64,000 nt of DNA, taken from the NCBI GenBank assembly GCA_041398705.1, contig JAWKUI010000004.1, positions 479,409 to 543,408 on the forward strand, read 5' to 3'. Position 1 is the stretch's first letter, and each line of letters begins with the position of its first letter. The notes beneath the pieces are model-generated. The model was not told the DNA's origin, ran no database searches, and saw only the letters and a list, made by a program, of their open reading frames with translations. A program made the translations under genes and the position numbers. The stretch is from NORP259 sp041398705 (GTDB taxonomy: Bacteria > Planctomycetota > UBA1135 > GCA-002686595). Below are positions 25,426-34,164 of the stretch, piece after piece.

Positions 25426-26543
25426 ACCGCTTCTTCCTCGCCCCCCTGGCCCTCGCCCTCGTTCCCAGCGCCTGCCAATCGACCCAAGGCGGCGGCGCGC
25501 CGAAAACCCACGTGCCCGAGCCCCCGATCCCGGGCCTCGTCAACGTGGACCACCTGATCCTGCCCCAGGAAACCCATTTCGCGCACCTGTGGCAGGTGAC
25601 CCGCGGCGGGGAGAACGCGGAAGCGTATTGGAGCTTTGACGGCAAGGCCCTGTCGATGCAGTCGACCGTGCCGGGCGCGAGCTGCGACCGCATCTTCCAC
25701 ACCTCCGCCGATGGCCTCGTGCCGGTGTCGAACGGCAAGGGAGTGACGACCTGCGCGTACTACATGCCCGACGGCAAACACGTGCTGTTCGCTTCGACCC
25801 AGTCGGCGCACGAGGAGTGCCCGCCGAAAGCCGATCAAAGCCGCGGTTACGTCTGGGCCCTCTACCCCGAATACGACATCTTCGTCCGCAACATCGAAAC
25901 CGGCGAAGAGCACCTGCTGATCGGCGGCCCGGGCTACGACGCCGAAGCCACGGTTGCGCCCACCGGCGACAAACTCGTCTTCACCTCCCTGCGCAGCGGC
26001 GACGTCGAACTCTGGACCGCCAACCTTGACGGCACCAACCTGCACCAAGTCACCGACAAGGTCGGGTACGACGGCGGCGCGTTCTTCAGCCCCGACGGCC
26101 AGTGGTTGGTGTTCCGTTCGACCGAGTTCGGCACCGAAGACCGCGAGCGGCGCATCGCCGACTACCAGTCGCTGCTCGCCCAGGACCTGGTGCGCCCCAG
26201 CCGCATGGAGCTGATGCTCGTCAAAGCCGATGGCAGCGAGCGCCGGCAACTGACCCAACTGGGCGGCGCCAACTTTGCGCCGTCGTTCTTCCCCGGCGGC
26301 AAGCGCATCATCTTCGCCACCAACCACCACGACTCGAACAAGCCGGCGATGAACTTCGACATGTTCGCTGTGGACATCGACGGCGGCAACCTCGAGCGCA
26401 TCTCGTGGTTCAACGGCGAAGATGGCAAGCAGTTCGACGGCTTCCCGTTGTTCAGCCCGGACGGCCGCTTCCTGGCCTTCTCCAGCAACCGTGGCGACGG
26501 TCCGCCCCGCGAGACCAACGTGTTCATCGCGGAGTGGAAGTGA
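25422..26543 (+). CDS. Exported TolB-like beta-propeller protein
   Basis: A 373-residue protein with a cleavable N-terminus (MNRFFLAPLALALVPSAC), possibly a lipoprotein although the lipobox is imperfect (proline at -3). The mature part has repeated blades of the TolB/PD40 type: YMPDGKHVLFAST, APTGDKLVFTSLRSGD, FSPDGQWLVFRSTEFG, FFPGGKRIIFATNHH and FSPDGRFLAFSSNRGD. Such propellers in planctomycetes often bind other surface proteins or peptides. There is no catalytic domain. Its ATG lies in an ATGA overlap with yidD, which suggests co-translation. Function is not known. Confidence 0.8.
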   Translation: MNRFFLAPLALALVPSACQSTQGGGAPKTHVPEPPIPGLVNVDHLILPQETHFAHLWQVTRGGENAEAYWSFDGKALSMQSTVPGASCDRIFHTSADGLVPVSNGKGVTTCAYYMPDGKHVLFASTQSAHEECPPKADQSRGYVWALYPEYDIFVRNIETGEEHLLIGGPGYDAEATVAPTGDKLVFTSLRSGDVELWTANLDGTNLHQVTDKVGYDGGAFFSPDGQWLVFRSTEFGTEDRERRIADYQSLLAQDLVRPSRMELMLVKADGSERRQLTQLGGANFAPSFFPGGKRIIFATNHHDSNKPAMNFDMFAVDIDGGNLERISWFNGEDGKQFDGFPLFSPDGRFLAFSSNRGDGPPRETNVFIAEWK

Positions 26544-26583
26544 CCGGCTCGCGCCCCGCGTCCAGCACGCGGGGCGCGCGGCG

Positions 26584-27369
26584 GTGCTGCGCGTACAAAT
26601 CCTGGCCAGCGGCAGCGGCGGCAACTGCACCCACGTGCGGGCCGGCGAAATGCATGTGCTCGTGGACGCGGGGCTCACCATGCGTGCGCTGACCCCGCGC
26701 CTCGAGCAAGTGCGCATGCCCTACCGCGGCATCGAGCACATCCTCGTCACCCACGGCCACCTCGACCACGCGCGCAGCGCGGGCGCCCTCGCCAAACGTC
26801 ACGAGGCCACCGTACACTGCCCGGAAGCGATCATGGCCCACCGCGCCGTGGCCCGCGCCCCGCGGTTCGTGGGGGCCGCCGATGGCAAACGCTGGTCCCT
26901 GCGTGGCAAACACCGCGACGAGCTCGAGGTCGAAGCGGTGGCCCTGCCGCACGATTGCCACCCGACCTTGGCCTACCGCCTGCGCCATGGGGAGCAATCC
27001 CTGGTCGTCTTGACCGACATGGGCCGGGTCGACACTGACATCGCTCGGCGCCTGTCGGGAGCGGAGGTGCTCGTGTTCGAGTTCAACCACTGCGCGCGCA
27101 TGCTGGCGGAAGGCCCCTATCCCGAATCGCTCAAGCGCCGCGTGGGCGGCGAGCAAGGGCACCTTTCGAACGACCAGGCCGCGCAGATGCTGCCGTACTT
27201 GGCGAGCGACCGCTTGCACACCCTCGTGCTCGCCCACCTGTCCGCCCACAACAACCGCCCGGAGCTGGCGGTGGAGGCGGCGACCACCACCCTCGAACGC
27301 CTGGGTCTCGGCCACGTACAGGTCGTACTCGCCAAACAGGACGAAGCCACCGCCCCCATCGACGTCTGA
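26584..27369 (+). CDS. Metallo-beta-lactamase-fold hydrolase (WalJ/YycJ-like)
   Basis: A 261-residue MBL-fold protein. It opens with VQILASGSGGNCTHVRAG, like WalJ/YycJ, which in Firmicutes works in DNA processing and cell-wall signalling. The metal motif is VTHGHLDHARSAGALAKRHE (His57, His59, Asp61 and His62), and further ligands are likely in LPHDCHPTL and LTDMG; LVLAHLSAHNNRPE supplies the last histidines. The protein seems catalytically complete, but nuclease, phosphodiesterase or other use cannot be told. The start is a GTG at 26584; no ATG fits. Its TGA overlaps the ATG of the nitroreductase gene. Confidence 0.82.
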   Translation: MLRVQILASGSGGNCTHVRAGEMHVLVDAGLTMRALTPRLEQVRMPYRGIEHILVTHGHLDHARSAGALAKRHEATVHCPEAIMAHRAVARAPRFVGAADGKRWSLRGKHRDELEVEAVALPHDCHPTLAYRLRHGEQSLVVLTDMGRVDTDIARRLSGAEVLVFEFNHCARMLAEGPYPESLKRRVGGEQGHLSNDQAAQMLPYLASDRLHTLVLAHLSAHNNRPELAVEAATTTLERLGLGHVQVVLAKQDEATAPIDV

Positions 27370-28103
27370 TGCCGAACCCGATCCTCGATTGCATGGGCGC
27401 CCACCGCACGGTGCGCCAGTTCCTGCCGGATCCCGTGCCTAGCGCCCACATCGAAACCGCGGTGCGCGCCGCGCAGATGGCCGCCACCTCGAGTTGGATC
27501 CAAGCCTATAGCCTGTTGCAGGTGAGCGACCCCGCAACGCGCCTCCAGCTCGCCGAACTCGCCGGCGGCCAGGCCCAGGTGCACGAAGCCGGCGCGTTTT
27601 TCCTCGTGCTCGGCGACAACCGCCGCCACGCCGCCATCCAGGCCCAGCACGGCAAACCCTTCGAGCACAACCTCGAGGTGTTCCTCACCACCACCATCGA
27701 TGCCAGCTTGTTCGCCCAGAACCTGACCCTGGCGTTCGAATCGCTGGGGTATGGCACTTGCTACATCGGTGCCATGCGCAACGACGTGGCGCGGCTGGTG
27801 CAAGTGCTCGACCTGCCCGCGCACGTGTACCCGTTCTTCGGCCTGTGCGTGGGCCGACCCGCCCAGGATCCGGGCCTGCGACCGCGCCTGCCGCTCGAGG
27901 CGGTTTGGCAAGTGGATCGCCTCGCGGCCGAAACCGACCTGCCCGAACACATCGCTGCGGCGGACGCGCTCGCCACGCCCTACTACGCCGAGCGCGGCCA
28001 ACCGAAGCGCAACTGGAGCGGCGCCATGGCCCGGCGCTTCGACCACCTCGAGCGGGAACCCCTACGCGCGGACTACGAACGCCAGGGCGCGCGGCTCGAC
28101 TGA
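27369..28103 (+). CDS. Nitroreductase family protein (NfsA-like)
   Basis: A 244-residue FMN-dependent nitroreductase of the NfsA/FRP group, which reduces nitro compounds or flavins with NAD(P)H. The N-terminus RTVRQFLPDPVPSAHIETAV and AAQMAATSSWIQAYSLLQV are the usual FMN-binding segments; LGYGTCYIGAMRND and FFGLCVGRPAQDPG complete the pattern. The C-terminal RNWSGAMARRF is also characteristic. It begins inside the stop codon of the MBL gene (TGATG), the last member of the coupled run that starts at rnpA. Its physiological substrate is unknown. Confidence 0.88.
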   Translation: MPNPILDCMGAHRTVRQFLPDPVPSAHIETAVRAAQMAATSSWIQAYSLLQVSDPATRLQLAELAGGQAQVHEAGAFFLVLGDNRRHAAIQAQHGKPFEHNLEVFLTTTIDASLFAQNLTLAFESLGYGTCYIGAMRNDVARLVQVLDLPAHVYPFFGLCVGRPAQDPGLRPRLPLEAVWQVDRLAAETDLPEHIAAADALATPYYAERGQPKRNWSGAMARRFDHLEREPLRADYERQGARLD

Positions 28104-28121
28104 ACCGCGCGCCTCACGGGC

Positions 28122-29345
28122 CTACCAAGCGCTGTCGAGCACGAGCGCAGTCTGAGAGTTCGAAAGGTACCGGCCGGCGCTGGACTGGAAGACCGCCTGA
28201 AGGCGCAGGGTCCGGTGCCCGAACGGAGGCAGGTCGCCTACGGGCACGGCCATCGTCCACTGCCCGCTCGCCGGCACGACCCCGAGCACGCGCCAGGGAA
28301 CGAGATCCCGGCCCAGTGCCGGACTCACGAGCCACGGCGCCGCAGCGGTGTTGCTGCTCCACGCGAACTCCGGACTGCTGACGAGCGAGACGAGGTCGCC
28401 GGGTTGGCCGCGCAGGGTCAGGGTCAGGGTCGCTGTATCGCTGATCCAGTCTTCCACAGAAATGCGCCGGGTACTCGCGGCAACCGGATTCAGCGCGGCA
28501 TTGAGCGAGTTGTAGTACCCCTCCTGCCAGGCGATGTTGGAATTCGTACCCACCAAACCCCAGCCCGGAAAGCCGTGGCCGAACGACAGCACAAAGTCAT
28601 CGTAGCCGTAGGCACCCCCTTCGAAGATGCACAGGCTCGCGAACACCTCACTCGCTTCGATCGAAGTGGCATCGCCTCCATCGCCTCCGTACCCGGGAAT
28701 GAACCCTGAGCCGAAGTAGCCATCCCCGCCAGTGCCCCCCGCCGTGCTCACCCGCGACAAGAACACGTGGCTGCTCTCGATGCGCAGCGCCCCTTCGCCG
28801 TCGATGCCATCGCCGGACAGTCCAGTCCCGACACCATCGCTGCCCCGGCGTCCCACGAACGTCGAATCGCTGAGGGATACATCCCCGCAGCCGGCGATCC
28901 GCGCCACCCATTGATCGTCGAGCCCCACGCCCCCGGCCATGCCCACGTTCAGATCGCGCAGGCGCAAACTGCCTTGGCAGCTGTCCGCGTTAAGGCCCCA
29001 GTCCCAGGCGTTCCATTGGGTGACATGGGCCCCCACCAACACGATCGCTTTGCCGGCGGAAAGTCCCTGCAAAGTGATCGTGCCGGCGACTTCGTACTGC
29101 GTGCCCAGCACCCCCGGCACGATGGCCACGTCGAGGTCCCCTACGGTGAACCCCGGCACTGGAGAAGCGAACACCCGGATCACGTCCCCATCGCTAGCGA
29201 GGGCCAAGGCTCCATCCACGGTCCCTGCATCGGGCGTGGCGCCTCCCACATCCCAGACCTCCGCATGGCACAACGGGACCGACAAGGCGCCGATCGCGAA
29301 CAGACGGGCAGCAAGGCAGGAATGCGAAACGAGAAAGCAGCTCAT
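28122..29345 (-). CDS. Secreted glycine-rich, probably beta-helical protein
   Basis: A 407-residue protein that I cannot assign to a characterised family. A signal peptide (MSCFLVSHSCLAARLFAIG through CHA) is followed by EVWDVGGATPDAGTVDGALA, which resembles the start of right-handed beta-helix proteins, then a Gly/Asp-rich middle (GGTGGDGYFGSGFIPGYGG) and a C-terminal all-beta part (TLTLTLRGQPGDLVSLVSS). It lacks the shared C-terminal domain of the other secreted proteins here but ends in a different repeated-looking motif (LQAVFQSSAGRYLSNSQ). The start ATG at 29343-29345 has GGAG six bases upstream. It converges with the nitroreductase gene, with 18 bases between stops. Confidence 0.7.
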   Translation of the reverse strand: MSCFLVSHSCLAARLFAIGALSVPLCHAEVWDVGGATPDAGTVDGALALASDGDVIRVFASPVPGFTVGDLDVAIVPGVLGTQYEVAGTITLQGLSAGKAIVLVGAHVTQWNAWDWGLNADSCQGSLRLRDLNVGMAGGVGLDDQWVARIAGCGDVSLSDSTFVGRRGSDGVGTGLSGDGIDGEGALRIESSHVFLSRVSTAGGTGGDGYFGSGFIPGYGGDGGDATSIEASEVFASLCIFEGGAYGYDDFVLSFGHGFPGWGLVGTNSNIAWQEGYYNSLNAALNPVAASTRRISVEDWISDTATLTLTLRGQPGDLVSLVSSPEFAWSSNTAAAPWLVSPALGRDLVPWRVLGVVPASGQWTMAVPVGDLPPFGHRTLRLQAVFQSSAGRYLSNSQTALVLDSAW

Positions 29346-29674
29346 GTTCACTCCATCGGCAGGATTTCCATGGCAGGTCGCGTTGCGTGAAGCCGAGGCA
29401 ATCCAGAGCGCAGATCGCCGAACCCCACATAGACCAGGGTAGCACTCCCGCCCGATCCCGCCATGCACCCTTCCGCCTACGGCCCAGGCCGCGCCGTTTC
29501 CGTGGTCAGCCCATGGCTTCGGATCCGGGAACGGGTGGCAAAGCGCGCGCCCTCGAAAGCCCCTTGCCAGGCCCTTGGAGCCCTCCCAAGGCCTCCATTC
29601 GCCCCTATTCCCAGAATCCAGGAAATCGCACCGGGCTCGGCCCGTACGGCGGATGTCCCTTTTGCATTGCCCCC
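29346..29674. other. Divergent intergenic region
   Basis: This 329-bp gap separates a minus-strand and a plus-strand gene for exported proteins. I see no RNA gene, repeat or convincing small gene, only room for two promoters. The plus-strand frame through it belongs to no family and lacks a ribosome-binding site. Confidence 0.4.
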
Positions 29675-31813
29675 ATGCCCCGCTCGCTTCGTTGGATCCC
29701 ATTCGCCATCGTGCTGCTCACCCTGCTGGCCGGCCTCTTCCTGCTGAAGGGCATCCCCGGCGCGGACGCCTTGTTGGGGTCCAGTACGAATGGCAGCGAG
29801 GAAGGTTCGTCGCCGCCGGCCCTGCGTCTACCCGGTGGCAGCTCCGCCCCGGATCCAGCGGAGGTCACACTTCCCGCCGAATCCGAACCGAAACCAGGGC
29901 CCCGCTCGCAGCGGGAGCAGGTCCCTCTCAACCCCGAAACCCCGCCCCAAGAGCAGGACACAGGGCCCCAGCGCGAGCCAAAACCTCCGGTCCCGCTGCG
30001 GTGGAAGGTGGTCGACAACTTTGGCGGAATCCTGCGCGGATACACGGTGGACGTGATCGGCTCCCGGAACGGCAATGCCGAAACCTGGCAGGGAATCACC
30101 GATTCGCACGGCCAATTGACGGTGCCAGAACCTTGGCTTTCCGATGAGGTGCAGTTCGACCGTGTGCGGTGCGTTGCCCCCCGGGGCACCGCCCCCCAGC
30201 AAGCCGCCCGCATCTTCGGGCAACCCTGGCATCGCCCTTTGGTGGAAGGCGCGATCATCCAAATCGCGCCCATCGCAACTCTCGCGGTTCACTGGCGCGA
30301 ACCGGTGCCGGCCCTCTCCGCAGGCTGTTCGATCGCCTTGTTCCAAGCCGGGCCAGGCGGTTTGGACCGGGAACCCGAAGCCCTCCTGGACGAGCCGCAA
30401 CCCGGGAGCCTGAGCCTGGGCGTAACACCGGGAGACTTTCAGCTGGTTTTGCTTCTGCCGGACTCCTTTCCACTGCAACTCGTCGATGCAAGTGGCGCGC
30501 CGATGCGCTTGCCTCTGCGTGCGGGTCAGCAAACGGACCTGTACCTCCCGTTTCCACCGATCCGGACCATCGAATTTGCCGTGGATTCAGAAAACCTGCC
30601 CAAGGGATTCCAGCTGCAGGCGTGTCTGGTGGGAAAAGCGCTGCCCCGTGTGACATCGCCCGTGCAGCCCGATGGAAGGTTCCGGTGGCAGGTACTGGTA
30701 CCGGAACCGGAATCCAATGGCCAAGCCTTGCGCTGGCAATCCATCCAAAGCCATTGGATCTGGAACACCGATCCGAATCGCTTCGTGCGCGTCGATCCCG
30801 AAGGCGTTGTCACCGAGGGTCCCGATCGAATGATCCCGGTGAACCTGGCTTCAGTTGCCGGAAACGGCGCGCGGTCGAGACTCGCTTCTTTCGACCGCCC
30901 CCTCGCGGGCTCCTTGGCCCACGACTTCGATTTCAAGGAGTCGTCCATCCGCATTGCAAAGTGTTCCTTGCCCGCCAATGAACTCTTCCGGCTCGAAAGC
31001 GTGTATCCCTCCGGGCCGTGGTCCCGCCTGGAGATGAAATTCGAACCGCGGGAATTGAGTGGAGACCTGGCCCCGGTCAAGCGCTGGAAGATCCGGGAGA
31101 TCGCCCTCGGAGGCCGCGTGCCTTCCGGCTTGGAACTGGCCCTGTTCGGCGAGGATCCCGCGCCGTTTCAAATCCAGTTCGCCATGGCGCAGGCGCTACA
31201 GATCCCGGTTTCCGAATCCGGCTCCCCCCTGAACCTGGCCTTCTCCGCCAGCCCCCCCGTGGGCTGCATCGGCGCCGGCAACCTGCAGCTTCTGGACAAA
31301 GGTCCTTGGCCGGACCGGCTGGTTTTGGAAATGCAGACCCTCACCTGCATGGACAAGAAGGGCACACCCCACCCCTTTGCTGTGGTGCGCACGGGCCCAA
31401 ACGGTGCGGTCGGCATGGCCGATGAACACGGCAGGATCCAGCTTGTCACGTGGCTGGGCTCGTTGCCGACCTTGGCCCCGGATGGCGCCATCGTCGCTGG
31501 GCTGGCGCCGATCCTGGACGGGGACTGGCTGATCTTCGAACGCAATGCGCAGACCTCCGGACTGCATCTACAGATCACCGACCACCCCCCCCCCGAGTAC
31601 CTCTTCGCGCACTTGATCGGGCCCGGCGCAATGAAAGCCTCGTTGCCGATGGACCCCCGCGGATTCGTCCATTTCCCCTACCTTCCTGGCGGGGACTATC
31701 AGGTGGTCCTGTTCGATCCGTTCGCGGCGGAAAGCGAGGCAAAGGGGATCTCGCAAGCCTTCTCGATCACGGAAACCCACCCTTCCGCTTCGCTGACCCT
31801 GCGCTGGAACTGA
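29675..31813 (+). CDS. Membrane-anchored large protein of unknown function
   Basis: A 712-residue protein with one N-terminal membrane anchor (MPRSLRWIPFAIVLLTLLAG, continuing FLLKG) and no cleavage site, so it should hang outside the membrane by its N-terminus. A Pro/Glu-rich linker (about residues 40-110) leads to repeated all-beta segments such as VVDNFGGILRGYTVDVIG, IATLAVHWREPVP and DPRGFVHFPYLPGGDYQVVL. The last of these resembles carboxypeptidase regulatory-like (transthyretin-like) domains. No catalytic motif is visible. Base composition is slightly less GC-rich than its neighbours. It converges with the PhoD-like gene, 7 bases apart. Confidence 0.65.
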   Translation: MPRSLRWIPFAIVLLTLLAGLFLLKGIPGADALLGSSTNGSEEGSSPPALRLPGGSSAPDPAEVTLPAESEPKPGPRSQREQVPLNPETPPQEQDTGPQREPKPPVPLRWKVVDNFGGILRGYTVDVIGSRNGNAETWQGITDSHGQLTVPEPWLSDEVQFDRVRCVAPRGTAPQQAARIFGQPWHRPLVEGAIIQIAPIATLAVHWREPVPALSAGCSIALFQAGPGGLDREPEALLDEPQPGSLSLGVTPGDFQLVLLLPDSFPLQLVDASGAPMRLPLRAGQQTDLYLPFPPIRTIEFAVDSENLPKGFQLQACLVGKALPRVTSPVQPDGRFRWQVLVPEPESNGQALRWQSIQSHWIWNTDPNRFVRVDPEGVVTEGPDRMIPVNLASVAGNGARSRLASFDRPLAGSLAHDFDFKESSIRIAKCSLPANELFRLESVYPSGPWSRLEMKFEPRELSGDLAPVKRWKIREIALGGRVPSGLELALFGEDPAPFQIQFAMAQALQIPVSESGSPLNLAFSASPPVGCIGAGNLQLLDKGPWPDRLVLEMQTLTCMDKKGTPHPFAVVRTGPNGAVGMADEHGRIQLVTWLGSLPTLAPDGAIVAGLAPILDGDWLIFERNAQTSGLHLQITDHPPPEYLFAHLIGPGAMKASLPMDPRGFVHFPYLPGGDYQVVLFDPFAAESEAKGISQAFSITETHPSASLTLRWN

Positions 31814-31820
31814 AGCGCGC

Positions 31821-33431
31821 TCAACGGGACCGACCAGGAAACACCGTGCGCGGCCAACCGGGGAACTGCTGCGATTCCCCTTGGGTCACGTCGGCGCCCC
31901 GGGGCCAGCATTCGAAGGTCACCGAGCGCGCGCTCTTGCGGAAGCGCACCACGCCGAAACCCGCGCCATTGCCCGCGGATTCGGGGTTGGCGTAGGCGTG
32001 CATGGTGATGCGGTTGCCGAAGCCGTCGCGGTAGTCGCCGGTCCAAAGCAAGGGGCTTTGCGCATCGCGATTCGCGCCCGGTAGTTCGTCCAAAGGCCAC
32101 CACCAGCGGCCGTAGTAGTCGTTCTGCACGGCGGGCACGACGAAGGACCAAGGGCCGTCGCGGAAGGCCTCGAGCCCGTGCTGCACGAGGGTGGCGATGT
32201 GCTGATCGCCGCCGATGTGCACCGCGCCGGCGGCCTGGATGCGGGTCAAGGCGCGCAGGCGCCCCGTCTGGGGCCAGCCGTTGCTGTCGAGGTCGGCGTG
32301 CAACCGCCCGTCTTTGCTACCGTGCAGATGCGCAGCCCCGGCAAAACCCGTCTGGCTGAGTACGGCGCGCATGGCCGGCCCCTCTCTCTTGCCCCAGCGA
32401 TCGAGGAACGTCAGTTGCCGCTCGCCGAGCAACACCAGTCCGGGCAAATCGATCGCCGCCGGGTCGTACGCGGGGTCATTGATGTGGTCCGGTCGCGGGC
32501 CCATCTTCGGAATCTTGCCGGCCGGGCCGGACTTGAACTTGCGGTCTTCGAGAATCGCAAGGGACAACCACCCGAGTTCGAGATGCGTGAAGTACACGCC
32601 GATGCCGCGCTCCACCGGCGCCGGATCCACGGGGTCGGGTAGGTGCGCCGTCTGGCAGCGCTCGACCATGCGCACGTAGTCGGGATGGTGGAAGTACCCC
32701 CCATCCGCCCCACCCGCGAGCTTCGCCACCTTGCCGCTCTCCCCCCACAGGTTGCCCTGGCCGATGTCGTGGTCGTCAGGGATGGTGACGCACGGACGGG
32801 TTCGGAAGGTCTCTTTGAACTGCGACCCGAACAGCAGCCAGGCGGCGGTGTGCTGCTTGTGGTCGTAACTCTGGTCCCCGAGAAACGCGATCAGGTCGGG
32901 GTCGATCGCCTGCACGTTGCGCACCACGTCCGCGCGCGGCCCGCGGTCCTGGTTCGAGTTGCACGACAGGGCGGCGATCACGATTTCGTCGCCCGTGGGC
33001 AGGGGCCGGATGCTGCCCTCGAACGAAGCGTGTTCCCCGTGCTCGAGTCGGTAACGCACCGGTTGGGATTCGTGCCAACCTTCGACGCGGAAGCAGGTGC
33101 TCCATCCGATCGGGTCCACGTCCGATGCGGCAGCCGGTTGCCAGGCGCCGCCGCGGAAGAACGACAGGCGTACCTCGCGGCTTTCCGTCGGGTACAGCGG
33201 ATAGAGCTGGGCGGAGATCTTGAGCACCCCTTCGCTTTGGGTGTACAACCCGAACGCGAGCACCTGATCCCGGGCCACCTTCAGCTCGTGCAACCCGCTG
33301 CTGTCCTGTTGCCACCAGGCCCCCGTCGCGAAGGTGTCAAGCCCAGGGAACGGGGACGGGGGCGCGGGGCTAGCGGTGAGCACGGATTGCGCAAGGCACG
33401 CGGCGGCGAAAGGCAGGAACATGCCCGCCAT
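31821..33431 (-). CDS. PhoD-like alkaline phosphatase / metallophosphoesterase
   Basis: A secreted 536-residue PhoD-like phosphatase, a family that releases phosphate from mono- and diesters using metal ions. Motifs follow the family order: VIAALSCNSNQDRGPRADV, LIAFLGDQSYDHK, CVTIPDDHDIGQGNLWGE, AAGAVHIGGDQHIATL and the tryptophan-rich QNDYYGRWWWPLDE. The N-terminus is a signal peptide (MAGMFLPFAAACLAQSVLTA). An N-terminal beta domain of about 130 residues precedes the catalytic part, as in PhoD. Two close ATGs (33431 and 33422) could both be starts. The middle insertion is larger than in Bacillus PhoD, so the substrate may differ. Confidence 0.82.
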   Translation of the reverse strand: MAGMFLPFAAACLAQSVLTASPAPPSPFPGLDTFATGAWWQQDSSGLHELKVARDQVLAFGLYTQSEGVLKISAQLYPLYPTESREVRLSFFRGGAWQPAAASDVDPIGWSTCFRVEGWHESQPVRYRLEHGEHASFEGSIRPLPTGDEIVIAALSCNSNQDRGPRADVVRNVQAIDPDLIAFLGDQSYDHKQHTAAWLLFGSQFKETFRTRPCVTIPDDHDIGQGNLWGESGKVAKLAGGADGGYFHHPDYVRMVERCQTAHLPDPVDPAPVERGIGVYFTHLELGWLSLAILEDRKFKSGPAGKIPKMGPRPDHINDPAYDPAAIDLPGLVLLGERQLTFLDRWGKREGPAMRAVLSQTGFAGAAHLHGSKDGRLHADLDSNGWPQTGRLRALTRIQAAGAVHIGGDQHIATLVQHGLEAFRDGPWSFVVPAVQNDYYGRWWWPLDELPGANRDAQSPLLWTGDYRDGFGNRITMHAYANPESAGNGAGFGVVRFRKSARSVTFECWPRGADVTQGESQQFPGWPRTVFPGRSR

Positions 33432-33468
33432 GATACCGCCGCGCCCGGATCCCGCCCGGGCGGGCCGC

Positions 33469-34164
33469 TCAGCGCCCGAAACGGCTAAAACGCCAACGCG
33501 CGATGGTCCACATGGCGATGAAGGCATCCTTTATGCCGATCTTCTTGCCCTCGTGGTAGTCGCGGTTCTTGTAGCGGATCGGCACCTCGGTCACGCGCAA
33601 CTTCAGGCGCGCGAACTTGGCGGTCATCTCGGGTTCGACCGCGAAGGTGCGCGACTGGATTTGCAGCTTGCGGGCCACCTCCGCCGGAAAGACCTTGTAG
33701 CAGGTCTCCATATCGGTGAGCTTTAGACCCGTGCAGGTGTTCGAGAACCAGGTGAGCAGGCGGTTGCCGAGGGTGTGCCAGAAGAAGTGCACGCGCTCGC
33801 CGTCGCCCAGGAAGCGGCTGCCGTAGACCACGTCCGCGCGGCCCTCTTGGATCGGCGCGATCAGGTTCGGGTAGTCCGCCGGGTCGTACTCCAGGTCCGC
33901 ATCCTGGATGATCACGAGGTCGCCCGTGGCCGCCTGGAAACCGGTGGCGAGGGCGCCGCCCTTGCCCTTGTTCTCGCTGTGGAAGATCGCCCGGATCTCA
34001 GGGTGCTTCGCCTCCAGCTCGCGGATGATCTCGCGAGTGCGGTCGACGCTGCCGTCGTCCACGAGCAGGATCTCCTTCTCGAACGGGGTCGCGAGCACCA
34101 GGGCGACAATCGCCTCCAGGGGGCGCTCCTCGTTGTAGACGGGCATGACCACCGAGAGTTTCAC
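33469..34164 (-). CDS. Glycosyltransferase family 2 (dolichol-phosphate mannosyltransferase-like)
   Basis: A 231-residue GT2 enzyme of the polyprenyl-phosphate mannose/glucose synthase type, which loads a sugar onto a lipid carrier at the inner membrane. LSVVMPVYNEERPLEAIV, EILLVDDGSVDRTREII, GKGGALATGF, IIQDADLEYDP (the metal-binding D-x-D) and VVYGSRFLG are all standard. It lacks C-terminal membrane helices, as in soluble Dpm1-type enzymes. The start is a GTG at 34162-34164, which overlaps the stop of the preceding GT gene by one base (TAGTG). It is the last of four clustered GT genes, so it probably supplies an activated sugar for the same glycan. Confidence 0.9.
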   Translation of the reverse strand: MKLSVVMPVYNEERPLEAIVALVLATPFEKEILLVDDGSVDRTREIIRELEAKHPEIRAIFHSENKGKGGALATGFQAATGDLVIIQDADLEYDPADYPNLIAPIQEGRADVVYGSRFLGDGERVHFFWHTLGNRLLTWFSNTCTGLKLTDMETCYKVFPAEVARKLQIQSRTFAVEPEMTAKFARLKLRVTEVPIRYKNRDYHEGKKIGIKDAFIAMWTIARWRFSRFGR

